Positions 44,966 through 58,538 of a stretch of 64,000 bases of DNA are shown here, piece by piece. This DNA is from Nissolia schottii. Taxonomy: Eukaryota > Streptophyta > Magnoliopsida > Fabales > Fabaceae. The first letter of the stretch is position 1, and the number at the start of each line of letters is the position of its first letter. The notes beneath the pieces were generated by a model. It was not told the origin of the DNA and did not search any database. It worked only from the letters and a program-made list of their open reading frames with translations. Made by a program: the position numbers and the translations under genes. Where the stretch lies: the NCBI GenBank assembly GCA_003254905.1, contig QANU01073741.1, positions 585,574 through 649,573 of the forward strand, given 5' to 3'.

Positions 44966-47900
44966 ATGGCACCGTTGAATATAACCGCCATCAAAACTTC
45001 CTCGGCCGGAGCCTGGCAAGGCGACAACCCCTTGGACTACGCCTTCCCACTCCTCATCATCCAGACCACCTTAATCCTCGTCCTCAGCCGCTCTCTCGCT
45101 TTCCTCTTCAAACCTCTACGCCAACCCAAAGTCATAGCTGAAATTGTCGTGAGTAATAATTCTCAGCATCAAAATTAAATTCTTATATACATGTTAAAAA
45201 AACAGAACATTAAATGACGTCAACAGCCCCTAGTGATATCAATTTATTTTATTTTATTTGACGCACCGCAGGGTGGGATTCTTCTGGGACCATCGGCATT
45301 CGGAAGGAACAAAACGTACATGCACCGCGTGTTCCCGTCGTGGAGCACGCCGATACTCGAATCGGTTGCGAGTATCGGCCTCTTGTTCTTCCTCTTCCTT
45401 GTCGGTCTCGAGCTCGATCTCAACTCCATCCGCCGCAGCGGCCGCCGGGCTTTCAGCATCGCCGCCGGCGGGATCACGGTCCCTTTTATCTGCGGCATCG
45501 GCGTTGCCATCGTCCTCCGCCGCACCGTTGATGGCGCCGACAAAGTCGGCTTCGGCCAGTTCCTCGTCTTCATGGGCGTCGCACTCTCCATCACCGCCTT
45601 CCCCGTCCTCGCGCGCATCCTCGCCGAGCTCAAGCTCCTCACCACGAAAGTCGGCGAGACCGCCATGGCCGCCGCCGCCTTCAACGACGTCGCAGCCTGG
45701 ATCCTCCTCGCGCTCGCCGTCGCGCTCGCCGGAAACGGCGACGGCACCGGCCACAAGAGCCCCCTGGTGTCAGTGTGGGTGCTCCTCTCCGGTGTCGGGT
45801 TCGTGATCTTCATGATGGCGGTCATCCGTCCGGCGATGAAGTGCGTGGCGCGGCGGTGCTCGGTGGAGCACGACTCGGTGGACGAGGCTTACATATGCCT
45901 GACTCTGGCGGGCGTGATGGTTTCGGGATTCGTGACGGATCTGATCGGGATCCACTCGATATTCGGGGCGTTCGTGTTCGGGCTAACGATACCGAAGGGA
46001 GGGGATTTTGCGGAGAGGCTGATACAGAGGATTGAGGATTTCGTTTCAGGTTTGTTGCTTCCGCTTTACTTTGCGTCGAGTGGGCTGAAGACTGACGTGG
46101 CGAAGATAAGGGGAGGGGAGGCGTGGGGGCTGTTGGTGCTGGTGATAACGACGGCGTGCGCGGGGAAGATACTGGGGACGTTCGCGGTGGCAGTGATGTG
46201 CATGATACCCGCGAGGGAGGCGCTGACGCTTGGCTTCCTCATGAACACCAAGGGACTGGTGGAGCTCATCGTACTCAACATCGGGAAGGAGAAAAAGGTC
46301 AGAACATTCTTCTTACTTCTCTCTGTTTCAACATATACAGTGTTCATTGTCCTTACTTTTCTTCATTTTTCTCTACTTTCTATTTGGTACTGATATTAAA
46401 AAATTAATTCAAAAATCTCAAAATTAAAAAAAAATGTTTTAATTCTTTACCAAATTATCTTCATTTATTTTTTCATCTATATATTATTTATTCAATTTAT
46501 CTTCCGTTATTTTTATTAAATTGTGGTATGTTTTATCTCGAACGAAATGATGATGTGTTCTCTAAATACGGTTGCTGCCGGTGAGTTGAGAGTGCTCCGA
46601 TTCTAATCAAAATGTCCAGGAAGGACCTGCAAAGGACTCTGATACTTAAGTTAGTAATTGTTTTTGGTGTGTTTATAAAATATATAATGCATGCCTTAGC
46701 TTTGATCCCTTAGTCCTCTTTAATGAACCTCCTCGGCAGTTTAGCTTAAGTTGCCTTTGTCGTGTCCGAGCCTTGTGGGGACATGCTGAGCTCTTACTCA
46801 CTCACAACAGTTGTATCTGAAGTGGCGGTAAGGCACAACGACAGGAGAGTTATCATGAGCATCTTCTCACGTTAGGCCATGTTAGTTACTTAGGCTGACT
46901 TGACCCCTTCCGGCCGTGGCCTTCTTAGTGTCAGGCTTCTAACCCGTGGTCACATCCATGGCCCTATTATATGCCTAGTTTAGGGTACACAAAAAAAGAA
47001 CAATAATTAATGTTGTCTAGGCTTTGGAAGTGGACAATTATTTAAATAAATATTAAAATAAAAATGTGAACAATTATTTAAGAATAGATGCAGTAATACA
47101 TTTCTTAAAAAGAAGTATTAATTACTGTTTTACTAGGGTTTAGGGACTATAATTAAATTAAGGATATTGTTGAGAAAATAACAATTAATACTATCTTAAA
47201 ATATGAGTTGAACAAATATTTTGAAACCTTAATTTTAGCAAATTTTAGATAAATATTTTGAAGTGGAAGGAGAATTATATGTTGGTTGTTCAACGTTTTC
47301 CTATACATGACTGGTGTTATTTATTTGAGAAGATGTGAAAAGACATTGTATCTCATATAAAAATAAATACACACAACATAATTCATTAAAATAAGAAACA
47401 ATTGCTATATGTTTTCATAACATGGAAAAAGTTTTATTGAACACTTAATATTAGTGTGTTTGAATTTTTTGTTGTGATGAGTTAGAATTAATCAATTATG
47501 AAATCCTAAAAATGAAAAAAAAAAACCTCTAATGGAACTCAGTTGATTTTAGATATATCATATGTGAAAACAAAACATGCATGTACATGTCAATTTTGTG
47601 AATCAACGTTGCTACAATCTTTTACAGAATAATTCTTTTTCTTATTTTAAGAATTTTCAAAAATGTGAGTTTCTTTCTTGTTTGCATGATTTCTTGTTTG
47701 TCACTTTAGTTTTGCAAAAAATTATAATAAATGGCTAAGAAATACTGGTATCCCGAGAAGTTAATGTGACAAACTTTAAGAAGACTAAAACAAGAAAAGT
47801 CTTAACCTTTTTTTCAATAGAAAAAAACCCTATAAATTAGAATCTTATGCTTTGACATGAAATTGTTTGGTTATGGCACTATGACATCATTAATTTGGTT

Positions 47901-50900
47901 AGTAGAAGATCCCTTAGATACAACCCAGGCAGTCAACCTATATTAGATGCAATTTATTTGACTGGGTGGAGTGTTAGAGTTTCATTGGTGAGAAAAAAAG
48001 TGGTTGACTATTTTATTACTTAATTTGTGAGATAAGTGTTATAGCTAGCTAGAGTTTTTCTAAAAAAAAATATGAATAAATTAATTAATTTCTTAATTTG
48101 TATATTTTTTTTTGTTGAAATTGTCATTTAATCACTATAAAAAATTTAATCTAAGACTGTATTTTATTACAAAAATTTGATCTAAAATTATACTTTATTA
48201 TTAACTACACTTAAAAAGTGTATCCTTAAATATAAAAGACAATGTTTTTATTGTTCAAAATCTATGTTTTATAATACTTAAAAATTTATTAGACAATATT
48301 TTATAATTTATTGCTTAAAATGTTTTATAATTTATTGCTTCATTAAGTCACCTCATAAAAATAGTATATTAGCTTTAAAAGTGTAACATATTTATAGTAT
48401 ATTATATAAAATTAGAACTACACTTCTTAAACTAATAACATATAATTTTTTCTCAATTAAAAATGTTTCATTTTATTTTAAAGAACATACTTTTAAAATA
48501 TAATTCATAAAAATATGTGGGGGTTAAAGTCAAATTTCTTAATGTGAATATTGGTTGTAGGGAGTACATAATAGGCATGTGCTTTTGGTAATTCATGCTT
48601 TTCCATAAAGAAAGACACGATGCACGTTTTCGTTGGATGACAAAATTAGGATGCAAAGGTAAGTCGATGTAGGTTATGGACTAAGGTAGCAAAGGTCCAA
48701 ATGACCCTAAACTCTTTCCTCACAGCATTGATGACCGTATAATTTGCTGTCTTTAATTATTTTCCACAAATTAATGTCCCAAAACATCTGGTGGCCGTAC
48801 ACGGGATCATGCATTTGGCCTAGTGAGATCTCCATTAACTTCTAGTGGATCATCAGAATATCTTGAAATATCAGCTGAAATCAGTGATTTACTTTATAGG
48901 ATTAGCCAACAAGTGTCTTATAGGTACACTTGTCCGTTTAGATAAATTTATTTATTTATGACTTTTTTTTACTACTTCCTCCATTCTATTTTGCCACTTT
49001 AATTATTAATTTTTTTTAATTATTTGTTATTCTCATTTTTTAGGTAACATTTATTATTAAATTTTTAATTATATCATTAATTTATTTTCTTAGAAAATGC
49101 TAAATAGTATTATACTAAAATTAAATAAAGATAATTTAGTAAAATTACTATTTAAACTATTCTTAATTATAAATTTTTTTAATACTCGTGCATTATAGTT
49201 AAAGCAACACATAATTTGGGATTAAGAAAATAACTTTTAAGTAGTCAAAAAAAATCATATGGTAAGTGTTTGAATTGAATTAGGATCTACAACTTTAACT
49301 TACAACTTCCCCAAAATTAATTATTTTAATGCTTTTTGGTAATTTAAAATATTTAGCTTATTTAAAAGGTTTATTATACAACTTTTTAAGATCAACCATT
49401 ACACAATTAAAATAAGCACTTATATTAATGATCATCAAAACACACAACTTATTTATAAGATACTTTTATAAAAAAAATTGTGATATGTTCCTTTTAATTA
49501 ATTTATTTATCTAAATTTAAAAAAATTTATCACTTTTGAGTTTCTTATCCAGTAACGTAAAAGCAGTGAGAAAAATTCTAACTACTACTTTATTTACTAA
49601 TATGGAAGGATGTAGTGTTCACTAGACATCCTAGAACTAGAAAAGTAATAACGCGGCATTCATAATCATCCAGGCTTATGAAGATGATGAGGTCGTAACG
49701 TTCCCCCTACCTCCTTTCTTGCTTGTAATTATTAATTTGTGGGATCAAACTAGCCAATGGGCGACATCCATTCAACTTATTTTTGGGCTTTACCTCATCT
49801 ATCATAGTTTCTTTTCTTTGGTATATACTTTTTCAGCCTCTCTAGTTAGAATCAAATGCTACCACACATTACATATATTTTACATATTTTTTTAACACGT
49901 TAACACGTAAAAGTTTGTTGGGAGATATAATGTACTAATTTGTTGTGCACTAAAAAGTACTAACAAGTACCGTACCAATTAAGTATTCTTTTAATATTTA
50001 AATGAACTTTAAATATTTGTTTTAATGCCTACAATTACTCAACATAACAAAAATGCTCTTGGTCGGATACAATAAAAAAACAAACTTTAGTACAATATTA
50101 ATGCAAATAGCCACGTGTCTAGTTAATTAGCTTCAATTGAAAATGACGTTCTAGGCCTACGCATTATGACTTTGATATGCTCAAGGGTCCAAGCCCTAGT
50201 AGAAACCAAATATAGTCTTGCCATTCAACACACACTATTAGAAAAGAGGATTCAATGCCAACTACGCATTTTTTTTTCTATTTATATTTTTTTTCTGCAG
50301 AGGGTGGATAGTAGTAGACTTCCCCAACCCAACATTGTCATTTTGTCTTCGAAAGTTAAAGTAAGAGGAGAATATTAGTAGGCACATTAGCACCGTAGGC
50401 TGGAGAAATTCTTGTGTACTTTAAAGAATAAGTCATTGCACTTTTTATCCATTTATGATTTGTTTTATCTAGTAGTTAAATAGATAAACATTCTCGATGA
50501 AAATGGGATAAATGCTAAATTATAAATGGTCACAGGAAAAATTTGTTCTCAAATTAAGTAGCAATTTTTTTAATCAATAATGTAATTTAGAACGTTAACA
50601 TATTGTCACTCTTTTCACAATATCATTATGTTTTACTAATGATGTTCTATAGGTCCTAAATGACGAGATGTTTGCAATCTTGGTGCTCATGGCGTTGTTC
50701 ACCACCTTCATCACAACCCCAACCGTGATGGCCATCTACAAGCCCGCCCGCGTTGCAACGGCTAAGACTCGACGCAAGCTCGGTGACCTCTCTACCTCTA
50801 GCTCCAACTCGAAGAAAAAGGTCACCGACAAGCTCCGGGTCTTAGCCTGCGTACACGGACCAGGCAACGTGCCTTCCATCATAAGCCTAATCGAGTCAAC

Positions 50901-52278
50901 ACGCAGCACAAACAAGTCATACCTCAAGGTCTTCATCATGCACCTAGTCGAACTCACAGAGCGCTCGTCCTCTATCATTCAGGCCCAACGGGCCCGCAAG
51001 AACGGCTTCCTTTTCTTCAGCAAGTTCCACCGCGGCGAGTGGCACGACCGCCTCGCCGGGGCCTTCCAGGCCTACAGCCAACTGGGCCGCGTCTCCGTCC
51101 GGCCCACTACGGCCATCTCCTCTCTGTCCACGATGCACGAGGACATCTGCCACGTAGCGGAGGAGAAGCGCGTGACCATGATCATCCTGCCGTTCCACAA
51201 GACGTGGAGGACAGAGGAGGAGGACGGTGGTGGGGGCCACGAGGTGGTGGAGAACGTGGGCCACGGTTGGAGGGTGGTGAACCAGAGGGTGCTCAAGAAC
51301 GCGCCATGCTCCGTCGCCGTGCTGGTGGACCGCGGGTATGGGAACGGGTCCCGGACTCCCGGGCCGGCTGCCACAGTGGCCCAACGAGTCTGCATTTTGT
51401 TCTTTGGTGGGCCCGATGATCGGGAGGCTTTGGAGCTGGGGGAGAGGATGGCGGACCACCCGGCAGTTAGGGTGACGGTTGTGAGGTTCGTTGAAGGGGA
51501 TGGTCACAGCGTTCTGTTGCACCCTTCACCCAACGGGAACAGCGACAAAAATTATAGCTTCTCAACAGCTAAAATCAACCGCCAAAAGGAGAAGGTAAGA
51601 GTGTAAGGCATCTATACTCTACTATGCTATTGAGACAGACTTAACCCATCTCGAAATGGTTGGCTGCTCCTTTAACTACTCAACGTTATATATAGCTAAC
51701 AACATAAAAATGTTTTATATATATAAAATAATGATTTGATATTGCTACTTAAAAAAAAAAATGATTTGATAATTTTGCAATATATTGTGCGATGCAATTA
51801 TGTACTCTATTATTTGTACACTTATTATATTATGTGCTTAACAATATAGTACTTCAGTGTAGTAACTAATTAGTTGATTAATTGATTGCAGGAGCGGGAT
51901 GAGAAAGCAATGGGAGATTTCCGAGGGAAGTGGGATGGGATGATAGAGTACATTGAGAAGGTGAGTGGGAACGTGGTAGAGGAGGTGTTGGCAATAGGGA
52001 AGAATGGGGATTACGATCTCATAATAGTTGGGAAGGGCAGGTTTCCGTCGAGCATGGTGGCCGAGCTGGCGGAGAGGCAGGCGGAGCACGCGGAGTTAGG
52101 GCCCATAGGGGACGTTCTTGCGTCGTCGTCGGCAGGCGTGGTGTCGTCGGTGCTGGTGATTCAGCAGCATGACGTGGCCCTGGCAGAGGAGGCCCCTGCC
52201 TGCAAGTCCAAAGCTGATGAGAATTCCTCTAGCGGTAAAGGTATTTTGGTAGCCAACGACAATGATACAATGGTGTAA
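44966..52278 (+). CDS. CHX20: CHX20-like cation/H+ antiporter
   Basis: Four exons in phase 0 (44966-45148, 45272-46297, 50653-51594, 51892-52278; GT-AG introns) encode 845 aa. The N-terminal part (about residues 25-430) is the Na+/H+-exchanger domain with about a dozen membrane segments. It includes PKVIAEIVGGILLGPSA at the first junction, the GLELDL block, AFNDVAAWILLALAVA with the conserved Asp pair region, IHSIFGAFVFGL and NTKGLVELIVLNIG. The C-terminal half is the soluble domain typical of CPA2 proteins. The start MAPLNITAIKTSS with WQGDNPL and the overall length match Arabidopsis CHX20 (838 aa), a K+/H+ exchanger of endomembranes involved in guard-cell osmoregulation. The same role here is inferred. 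All junctions are clean. Exon 2 is very GC-rich, giving long antisense frames that are not genes. Confidence 0.95.
46298..50652 (+). other. CHX20 intron 2 (4.36 kb)
   Basis: Bounded by GTCAGA at 46298 and an AG at 50651-50652. It is far longer than introns 1 (123 bp) and 3 (297 bp). Apart from the LTR-like segment at 46553-46989 it is AT-rich and has a Stowaway-like start (TACTTCCTCCATTCTATTTT) at about 48975. No nested gene was seen. Confidence 0.8.
46553..46989 (-). mobile_element. Gypsy-type solo LTR candidate in CHX20 intron 2
   Basis: A GC-richer island whose minus strand begins TGTACCCTAAACTAGG, carries a TATA-like TTTATAAACAC (about 46670) and then ACTTAAGTATCAGAGTCCTT with TGCAGG. 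The last motif matches the R-U5 signature of the element at 43741-43763. Its length (about 437 bp) is close to that LTR (431 bp). I did not find a matching target duplication, so the ends are approximate. Confidence 0.5.
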
Positions 52279-53354
52279 TTATTATTTTTTCTGGTGTGAG
52301 AGTAGAGTTGCAAGCAAGGACGCTGATCAATAGTGAGATTTGAGTAGTATACTGGGGTGTTAAATTTAAATCTTGTTCGATGTTATTTTTGAAGTATAAA
52401 AAAAACTATAATTAGTAACATAGTAACACCTAATCAACTAAATCTATAGTCCCAACTAGGGTATGGATTAATTAGTCCCAAGGAACAGAAACATTTGGTC
52501 AAGTGTAATAAAAAGTTGTCTTGGGCATAAATTGTAGTACACTATTGGTTCCTTCGATTGAATGGTAAATTCAGATTCAACTAGGGTTGTACAAGTACTA
52601 TGATTGAGTAAACTACCGCAAGTCGCAACTGTCGTTCGTAGATCTGGTGTGGGATTAATCTTTTACAATGAGATGAACCATGATTTAAATTACAGTTCGA
52701 AGAGAGATGTTCAAAACAAAATTATTAAAGGTAGAGGATTTATGAGAAACCAAGAGAATTTAAATCTATTGAACAATCCTGCGTGCTTATTGTACGTTTT
52801 TTTTTTTCCAATGGTTTACTTACAATAAGCATCAAGGTAGAAATTCCAAGAGTAATCAAATCACTCTTTTCGCCATTGTGAACACAGCGATTTTGTCTGA
52901 CCATTTTCTTTTTACTATTTGTTTAGTTTGTGTGCTTGTTATTTTTATTTAATTTTTTTTATCATTATTATTTTTATTTTCTCCTTTTCTTTCTTTCTTT
53001 TTTAGTCTGATCCAAAAATTTTTGTTGGCCCGATCTTTTAGTTTTATAGTAAAAAAAGGAAAATTGAAAAAGCCCAAACAAAAAAACAAAAAAAAATTGG
53101 AGGGACCAACATTTTTTTTCCAAACTCCCTACTATCCAACAGAAATACTTGCCCCCTTTTTGCAGAATTTTGGTAGCAAGCAACATAGAGTGGGAGTTTT
53201 CTTATAAGCTTTCATAGAAGCAATGTAGAATGGGACAAAACCTAACAAGGAAATATCACATCAAAATAAGTTTTCTGAACACTCAATTAATTGGTTTTTT
53301 TGTTATAAATAGAGCTTAGAAGGAAGATTAGAGTGGAACTTTTTTTAAAAAAAT
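52279..53354. other. CHX20 3' region and intergenic
   Basis: Holds the CHX20 3' UTR, then AT-rich DNA with pyrimidine and A-rich runs (52900-53110). No gene recognised. Confidence 0.5.
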
Positions 53355-54594
53355 TGTCATACCCCAACTTAGGACGTGACCACACGTAGGGCTACTGCCC
53401 TACGAAAAGCACTGACGTGGCATACTAAACATGCAATGAATGCTAAATAATAAATAAATAAATACTGGTAATTTCATTTATTAATAATTAAAAAACTGTT
53501 TACATAATTGAACTGTATATGAATGAGTTTACAAAATAATCATGTTTGAAATAAAAGTCTATGAACTATCATGGATCCTGTCCAAGGTGCCTGCAGTATG
53601 ATTGTAACTACTCGGTAGTCCCCACTGCAAAGCAGAGCTTACCACTATATATGGAATGCTCACTCACTGGACGAGGGGATTACTCTTACTATCCTCAACC
53701 AAATCTGAAAAATGGTTTGACAAATGGGTGAGTTGTCAGCTCAGTGGTGGGTACCTCGGTACCACACACATAGCAAGTATTGCAAACAATGTCATGGAAT
53801 ATGCATACATACCTATATGTAACTGAAGAAATAAGTACAATAACAAATATATTACATAACTGCATACACTGAATGGTTTGATGAACTGCACATATACTGA
53901 ACAAACTGGGCATACAGAAATAAACTGATTAAACTAGGTAACTACTGGATAAATTGAGCTGATAACTGAAAAGTGTACATATGCCCACGTCCGTGGCAGA
54001 GGAGCATGATTCAAAGGAGTCACATCTCAACCTTACTTCACTAGGAATATTTTCGAGTGATTCTGATACACATGCAACCTGGATACCTGTGAGGGTACAC
54101 ATATCCTAATTTGAGGAGCCTGACTTTCGAGGGTTTGATAAGGCACGTGTGCCATTGCTGTGGAGCCTGGCGCTCATAAAACTGGTAGGGCACGCATGCC
54201 GTAACTGGTGGGTCTGGTTTACAAGGTCGTAGGACCTCATACTATTCTAGGCCATCTACTCTAGTGTCTACTGTTTGTGAAGTCTTTTAGGGGACTGTTT
54301 TTAATTACCCAAGTTGTTTAAGGCCTAAGGTTACAGATTATGACAAGTGTATCCTATTTAACTAGTCTTTGTTTATTAGTCTGACCTAAGGACTATGTCC
54401 CATACTTAGGACAAGATTCCCATGTAAGAGAGGTGCGTCACAAATGAACAACTTAAGTACCAAGTCTTGCCTTAGCCAGAACCTGCCCCTCGTTAGGGTA
54501 TTTGCTTTAATCGGAGTCTTTATTATTAAGTCTTATGTATAAACCTAGCCTAGTATCTCTAAGGATATCAAACCTATGGGTTATGGTCTCTGTC

Positions 54595-54775
54595 CTAACA
54601 TAACATAGCATATTATAGCATGCCATATATATCATGGCATATGGCATAACATATCATGGCATAATATGGCATACATAGTAATTATTGAGCATACATGTAT
54701 CTGACTAGCATGTTATAACTAAATAAATTATCTAATAAGTCCCTAACATATCATGGCATAACTGAATCGATTGGA
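54595..54775. repeat. Short CATGGCATA/ACATAGCAT repeats
   Basis: Dispersed words such as CATATCATGGCATA, TAACATAGCATA and AATATGGCATA repeat at 10-30 bp spacing in the LTR-like block. Confidence 0.6.
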
Positions 54776-55779
54776 GGACAACCGAAGTGGGACCACCGAC
54801 GCACTAGGACTGCCATTCACTTAGAATGTCTCGGAATGGAGGAACGTTGGCACTGGGGGCTCCTAGCGGCGTGGCGTTGGCACCTGGAAAGCCAACCGAA
54901 ACCACCATCAGAAACCCATAAACAAAACTTTAAACTAGTAGGCCCTGCAGTAACGATTCTAACATCGTTACGGCATTCCGGCATCACCACGACATCCTGA
55001 GGACCACCGTAGGCCACCACCAACACGACGGCAGTGACGAAGCATACTACCTAAGCCATCCTTAAAGAAGGAATGGAGGGCTCCCTACCAAGAGGGAGAA
55101 AGAATTGAGCTGAAATCTTGTAATAGGGAAGAAGGAGTCTGAACTCTGAGCGGGTTAGAATGGGGGGAGAGCTTTATATATAGGCAAGGGAGTGGCCAAA
55201 CGGATAGGCCGTGCCTACAAAAATGCGCCCAAAGCAAAAAAAATAAATGCGAAGCTGATTTGTCGTGTGTCTTTCATGAGTTGTGCATCCGTCTCGAGAA
55301 AGACACCTCTCCCAAAACGTCTTGCGTGAGATGTTGTTAGCTTCTCGTGCGAGACTCCCCCTGCTCCTGCACAAAAATCCTCATTTAAAAAAAATCACCA
55401 ACAACAAAAAGGAAAATCAATCAAAATTGCTAGAGGAAGAAAAAGAAGCTGAGAGGTCTGTGATATTGTTTGGTAGCACTCTGTTCATAGATTAAGAAAA
55501 AAAAGGAAAGGAAGACGGAAACCATCCACGTCACCACCATCATCTCCCTCTTCACAACACATACACCCACGAGCCACTAGGAACTCAACCACCATAGAAA
55601 CCACACCCCAAAACCAACTCTTTACCACCATCAGCCACTGCCTTCATAGTAACCTGAAAACCCAAGCTTCATCAAACATCCATACTTGCAGGAAAAATCA
55701 GCACAAACCCAACCAATCCAACATAACACACACACACCCATACCTGTAGAGAGAATCAACCCACACACTCACATGCACA

Positions 55780-56190
55780 ACGAAAACTGAGAGAGAGAGA
55801 TAAAGAAAGAAACAGAGAGCACGAAGAAAGGGAGACATATATGGATAGAGAAAGACAGAGAGAAACTGAAACAGAAGGAGAGAGAGAGGCTGCCGAAGAA
55901 AGGGGAAGCTTGCCGCTGCCAGCAGTTCCCCATGGCGGTGGCGCCCCTTTGAGGCCGAGAAAGAGCACAAAGAGAGAGAAATAGAAAATAGAGAAGGTAA
56001 GAGAAGAAAAAAACCGAGAGTGAGAGAACCTTGAGAGAGATACTGGCGGACAGAGGAAGGAGCTCGTCACTGGCGACTTGTCATGGCGACGACGACGCTT
56101 GAGACTGAGAGAAAAAGGGCATAGGTTGAGAGAGAGAGTATAGAAGCTTAGATAGAAAGAAAGTACAAACCGAGACAGAACGAACCCCTC
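55780..56190. repeat. Purine-rich (GA)n-like tract
   Basis: Long runs of GAGAGA, GAAAGA and GAGACAGAG alternate with three similar GC-rich patches that contain CATGGCG (about 55930, 56082 and 56203). The opposite strand gives Ser/Leu/Phe-rich frames that I regard as non-coding. It lies in the U3 part of the LTR-like block. Confidence 0.7.
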
Positions 56191-57352
56191 TGTCGGCGAA
56201 TGCCATGGCGGCGACATCCTGGCTAGCGCTGACCATCAGTGGCCTTTCACTGCCTCCTCCCTCACATTTTCTGTCACTTCCTTTTCTTTTCTTTCTCTCT
56301 CTATGTTTGTGGTTCTTGGATTCTAACTTATTTTTTGTTTCAATGTCCATATTTGTTGTTATTATTATTACATTGTTTTAGGCACCTCATGTGGGTTTGG
56401 ACCTTAGGTCTTTGTTTATTTACCTTTTTTTTTGTCTTTTGGATCATGGACACTTGATTTTTGGTAAGTTTAGTATATGGGTCCATTTTTGTGATATATA
56501 AGAACCAAAAAAAAAAGTGTCAGAATGGGTAAATAATAAAAAACATGAAAATATTAGCTGAGTAAAAAGGAATAACATGAAAATAAAAGTATTAGCTTAT
56601 TTGTAACGACTTGTTAACTCATTTTAGACCATCTGAATTGTGACAATTTGATATTCTAATTTTTCTTAGTTTAATTAAGACACAAATATTTCCTTAGCAT
56701 GAAAATAAAATCGTTAGCTAAGTCGAGACAGCTTGTAAACTCTGTGTTCTCAGAGTGTTTTTGTTGTGACAACTTGATACTCTGAAACTAAAAAAAACTA
56801 TTTAAAAAAATTAATCAATGCACAAATATTTTTTTAGAAAGAATTATGTGGCTTTGAGTTCCTCATTGCACCAGAGGATATGTAGGAGTGCAAGTTGAAC
56901 AAAAATTAATTTTTCATAATTTTTGTCCCACGTGTAAATAATTTTATTTGTTTTTTTTATGTCTTACTTATTTCTTTATAAAAAAATATTTGAACATGTT
57001 TTTAATAATAAAACTGTTAACTAAGTTGTGACGACTTGTTAACTCATTTTAGAGTATCTAAGGTATGACAACATGATACTTTAAACCTTCTCTTTTTTTA
57101 GAGGTTATAAATAATTTGTATGATTAATTAAGCTAACCGTTTTAATACAGATGTATTAGGGTGCTGCAAAATTAAGTTTTTGACGTTCCATATGCATAAT
57201 CGACTCCTGAACTCAAACTCGAATCAGACCAGTTTTCTCTAAACAAAATTTTTTCCAAATTTTCCTAATTCAAATAAAATTGGTGGTGGCTCCATTGAAT
57301 TACTTTTCTTTTAAAATTTCGCCGCCTTCCCGCCGCGATCACGGTCGTGACA

Positions 57353-57702
57353 GCCATCGTGCAAATAAAATAAACATTGATAGAGTACGATGGACGCAAA
57401 CTAAGTCCATCAAAAACCTTTTGAGAAAAACCTAAAAAGGACAAAATCTCTAATTTTTAGAGAGCAAAAAGTAACTTAATCAACATATATCAAGACACCC
57501 TTACAACTTAATGACCAGGGTTCATACCAATTCACACATTACTTTGTTCACATATTCGAATTTAAAACATTAAAGCTAAGTGACTTTGACAACTTATTGT
57601 ACGTATTTATAAGAAATGATATTCGTATTCGTTGTACAAGTGACGTTGTGTTAATTTTAGCAATACTACATGTCCACTAAAAAAGTGTACATCAGTTGTA
57701 CA
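57353..57702. other. Spacer between LTR and hAT element
   Basis: AT-rich DNA, no gene. It ends with GTTGTACA (57695-57702), the left target copy of the hAT element. Confidence 0.5.
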
Positions 57703-58530
57703 TAAGGATGACAATGGAGTGGGGTGGGTGGGTTTTACCTCACCTCGACCTTGCTCTGCTCTTTGTTAATACTAATCTTTACGCGCCACACATCTACTTG
57801 CGGATTTTAAATATTATAACTCGCACCCGCCCCGTGGGTACTTACCCCGCTTATTTCTTTAGAACACCTACTGGAACACTATAAAATTCAATTCACATAT
57901 AGATTAACATAATCATATAATAAAGTACCACAAATGTCAACACTCAACATTGATTAAATATAGAAAAATCCAATAGCAAGCAAATAACAACCAAGTTTCC
58001 AATAAGTCACACAGAAATATCTAAGATACATATAAGTTCCAAATAATTTTCAAGCAGCAGTCAAGTCACTTTTTGTCTCTTATGCAGTTTCCCAACTCTT
58101 GAAGTTATTATTCTTCACTATCTCTGTTGGTGGCTAGCGGCACGATGCTGCGCGCGAGAGAGAGAGATGAGCAAAAGAGGAAGAAGATGAGAAGAACACG
58201 TCCCGTTGGTGGTTGGCGGCATGGCGCCGCGAGAGAGACGGATTTGTGATTAGGAATTAGGCTTACTCTTTGCAACTGGTGAGTTTTCAATAATTAGGAT
58301 TAGATAAGTTGTATATAATTTTTTTTACGATATATGTATATTAATATATTTTTATGATATATAATATATAGGGTGCGGGGCGGGTAGGGGGTTGGTTCAC
58401 CCTATACCCTACCCTGCAGACAAAACCAGCCTCGCATCTACCCGCCCCACTATGGGTGGGTTTTAAACCCGCCTCGAGCAAGTTAGGTAGGGTGGGTGTC
58501 CCGTGGGTATGGTTCATGTTGTCGTCCCTA
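57703..58530. mobile_element. Non-autonomous hAT element
   Basis: The ends TAAGGATGACAA and TTGTCGTCCCTA are inverted copies of the common hAT-type terminus. The flanking 8-mers GTTGTACA (57695-57702 and 58531-58538) are identical, the target duplication size of hAT transposases. Subterminal G-rich GGGGTGGGTGGG and the complementary ACCCGCCCC repeats occur at both sides. The 828-bp interior has no transposase. It contains two similar GC-rich patches (58118-58160 and 58203-58240) with GGTGGCTAGCGGCA and GGTGGTTGGCGGCA, which may be captured or duplicated sequence. Confidence 0.9.
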
Positions 58531-58538
58531 GTTGTACA

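Larger units (their letters stand above)
53355..57352 (-). mobile_element. Probable 4-kb solo LTR
   Basis: It starts TGTCATACCCC and ends GGTCGTGACA, giving near-inverted LTR-like ends. On the minus strand a TATA box (CCTATATATAAAG, about 55183-55171) lies roughly midway. The motif GGGTGAGTTGTCAGCTCAGT sits about 375 bp from the left end, as a similar GGGTGTGAGAACTC motif does in the LTR at 992-3526. No gag or pol was found. The adjacent 5-mers (AAAAT and GCCAT) do not match, so flank loss or two abutting fragments remain possible. Confidence 0.5.

Noticed and set aside
45244-46347. Several long antisense and alternative frames in CHX20 exon 2
   Set aside because: The exon is very GC-rich, which removes stop codons in all frames; only the + frame has family homology and splice junctions.
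50944-51522. Long antisense frame of 192 codons in CHX20 exon 3
   Set aside because: Same cause, GC-rich coding DNA; no domain and no promoter.
55698-56350. Ser/Leu/Phe-rich minus-strand frames
   Set aside because: They arise from the (GA)n-rich tract and have low complexity; no start context or domain.
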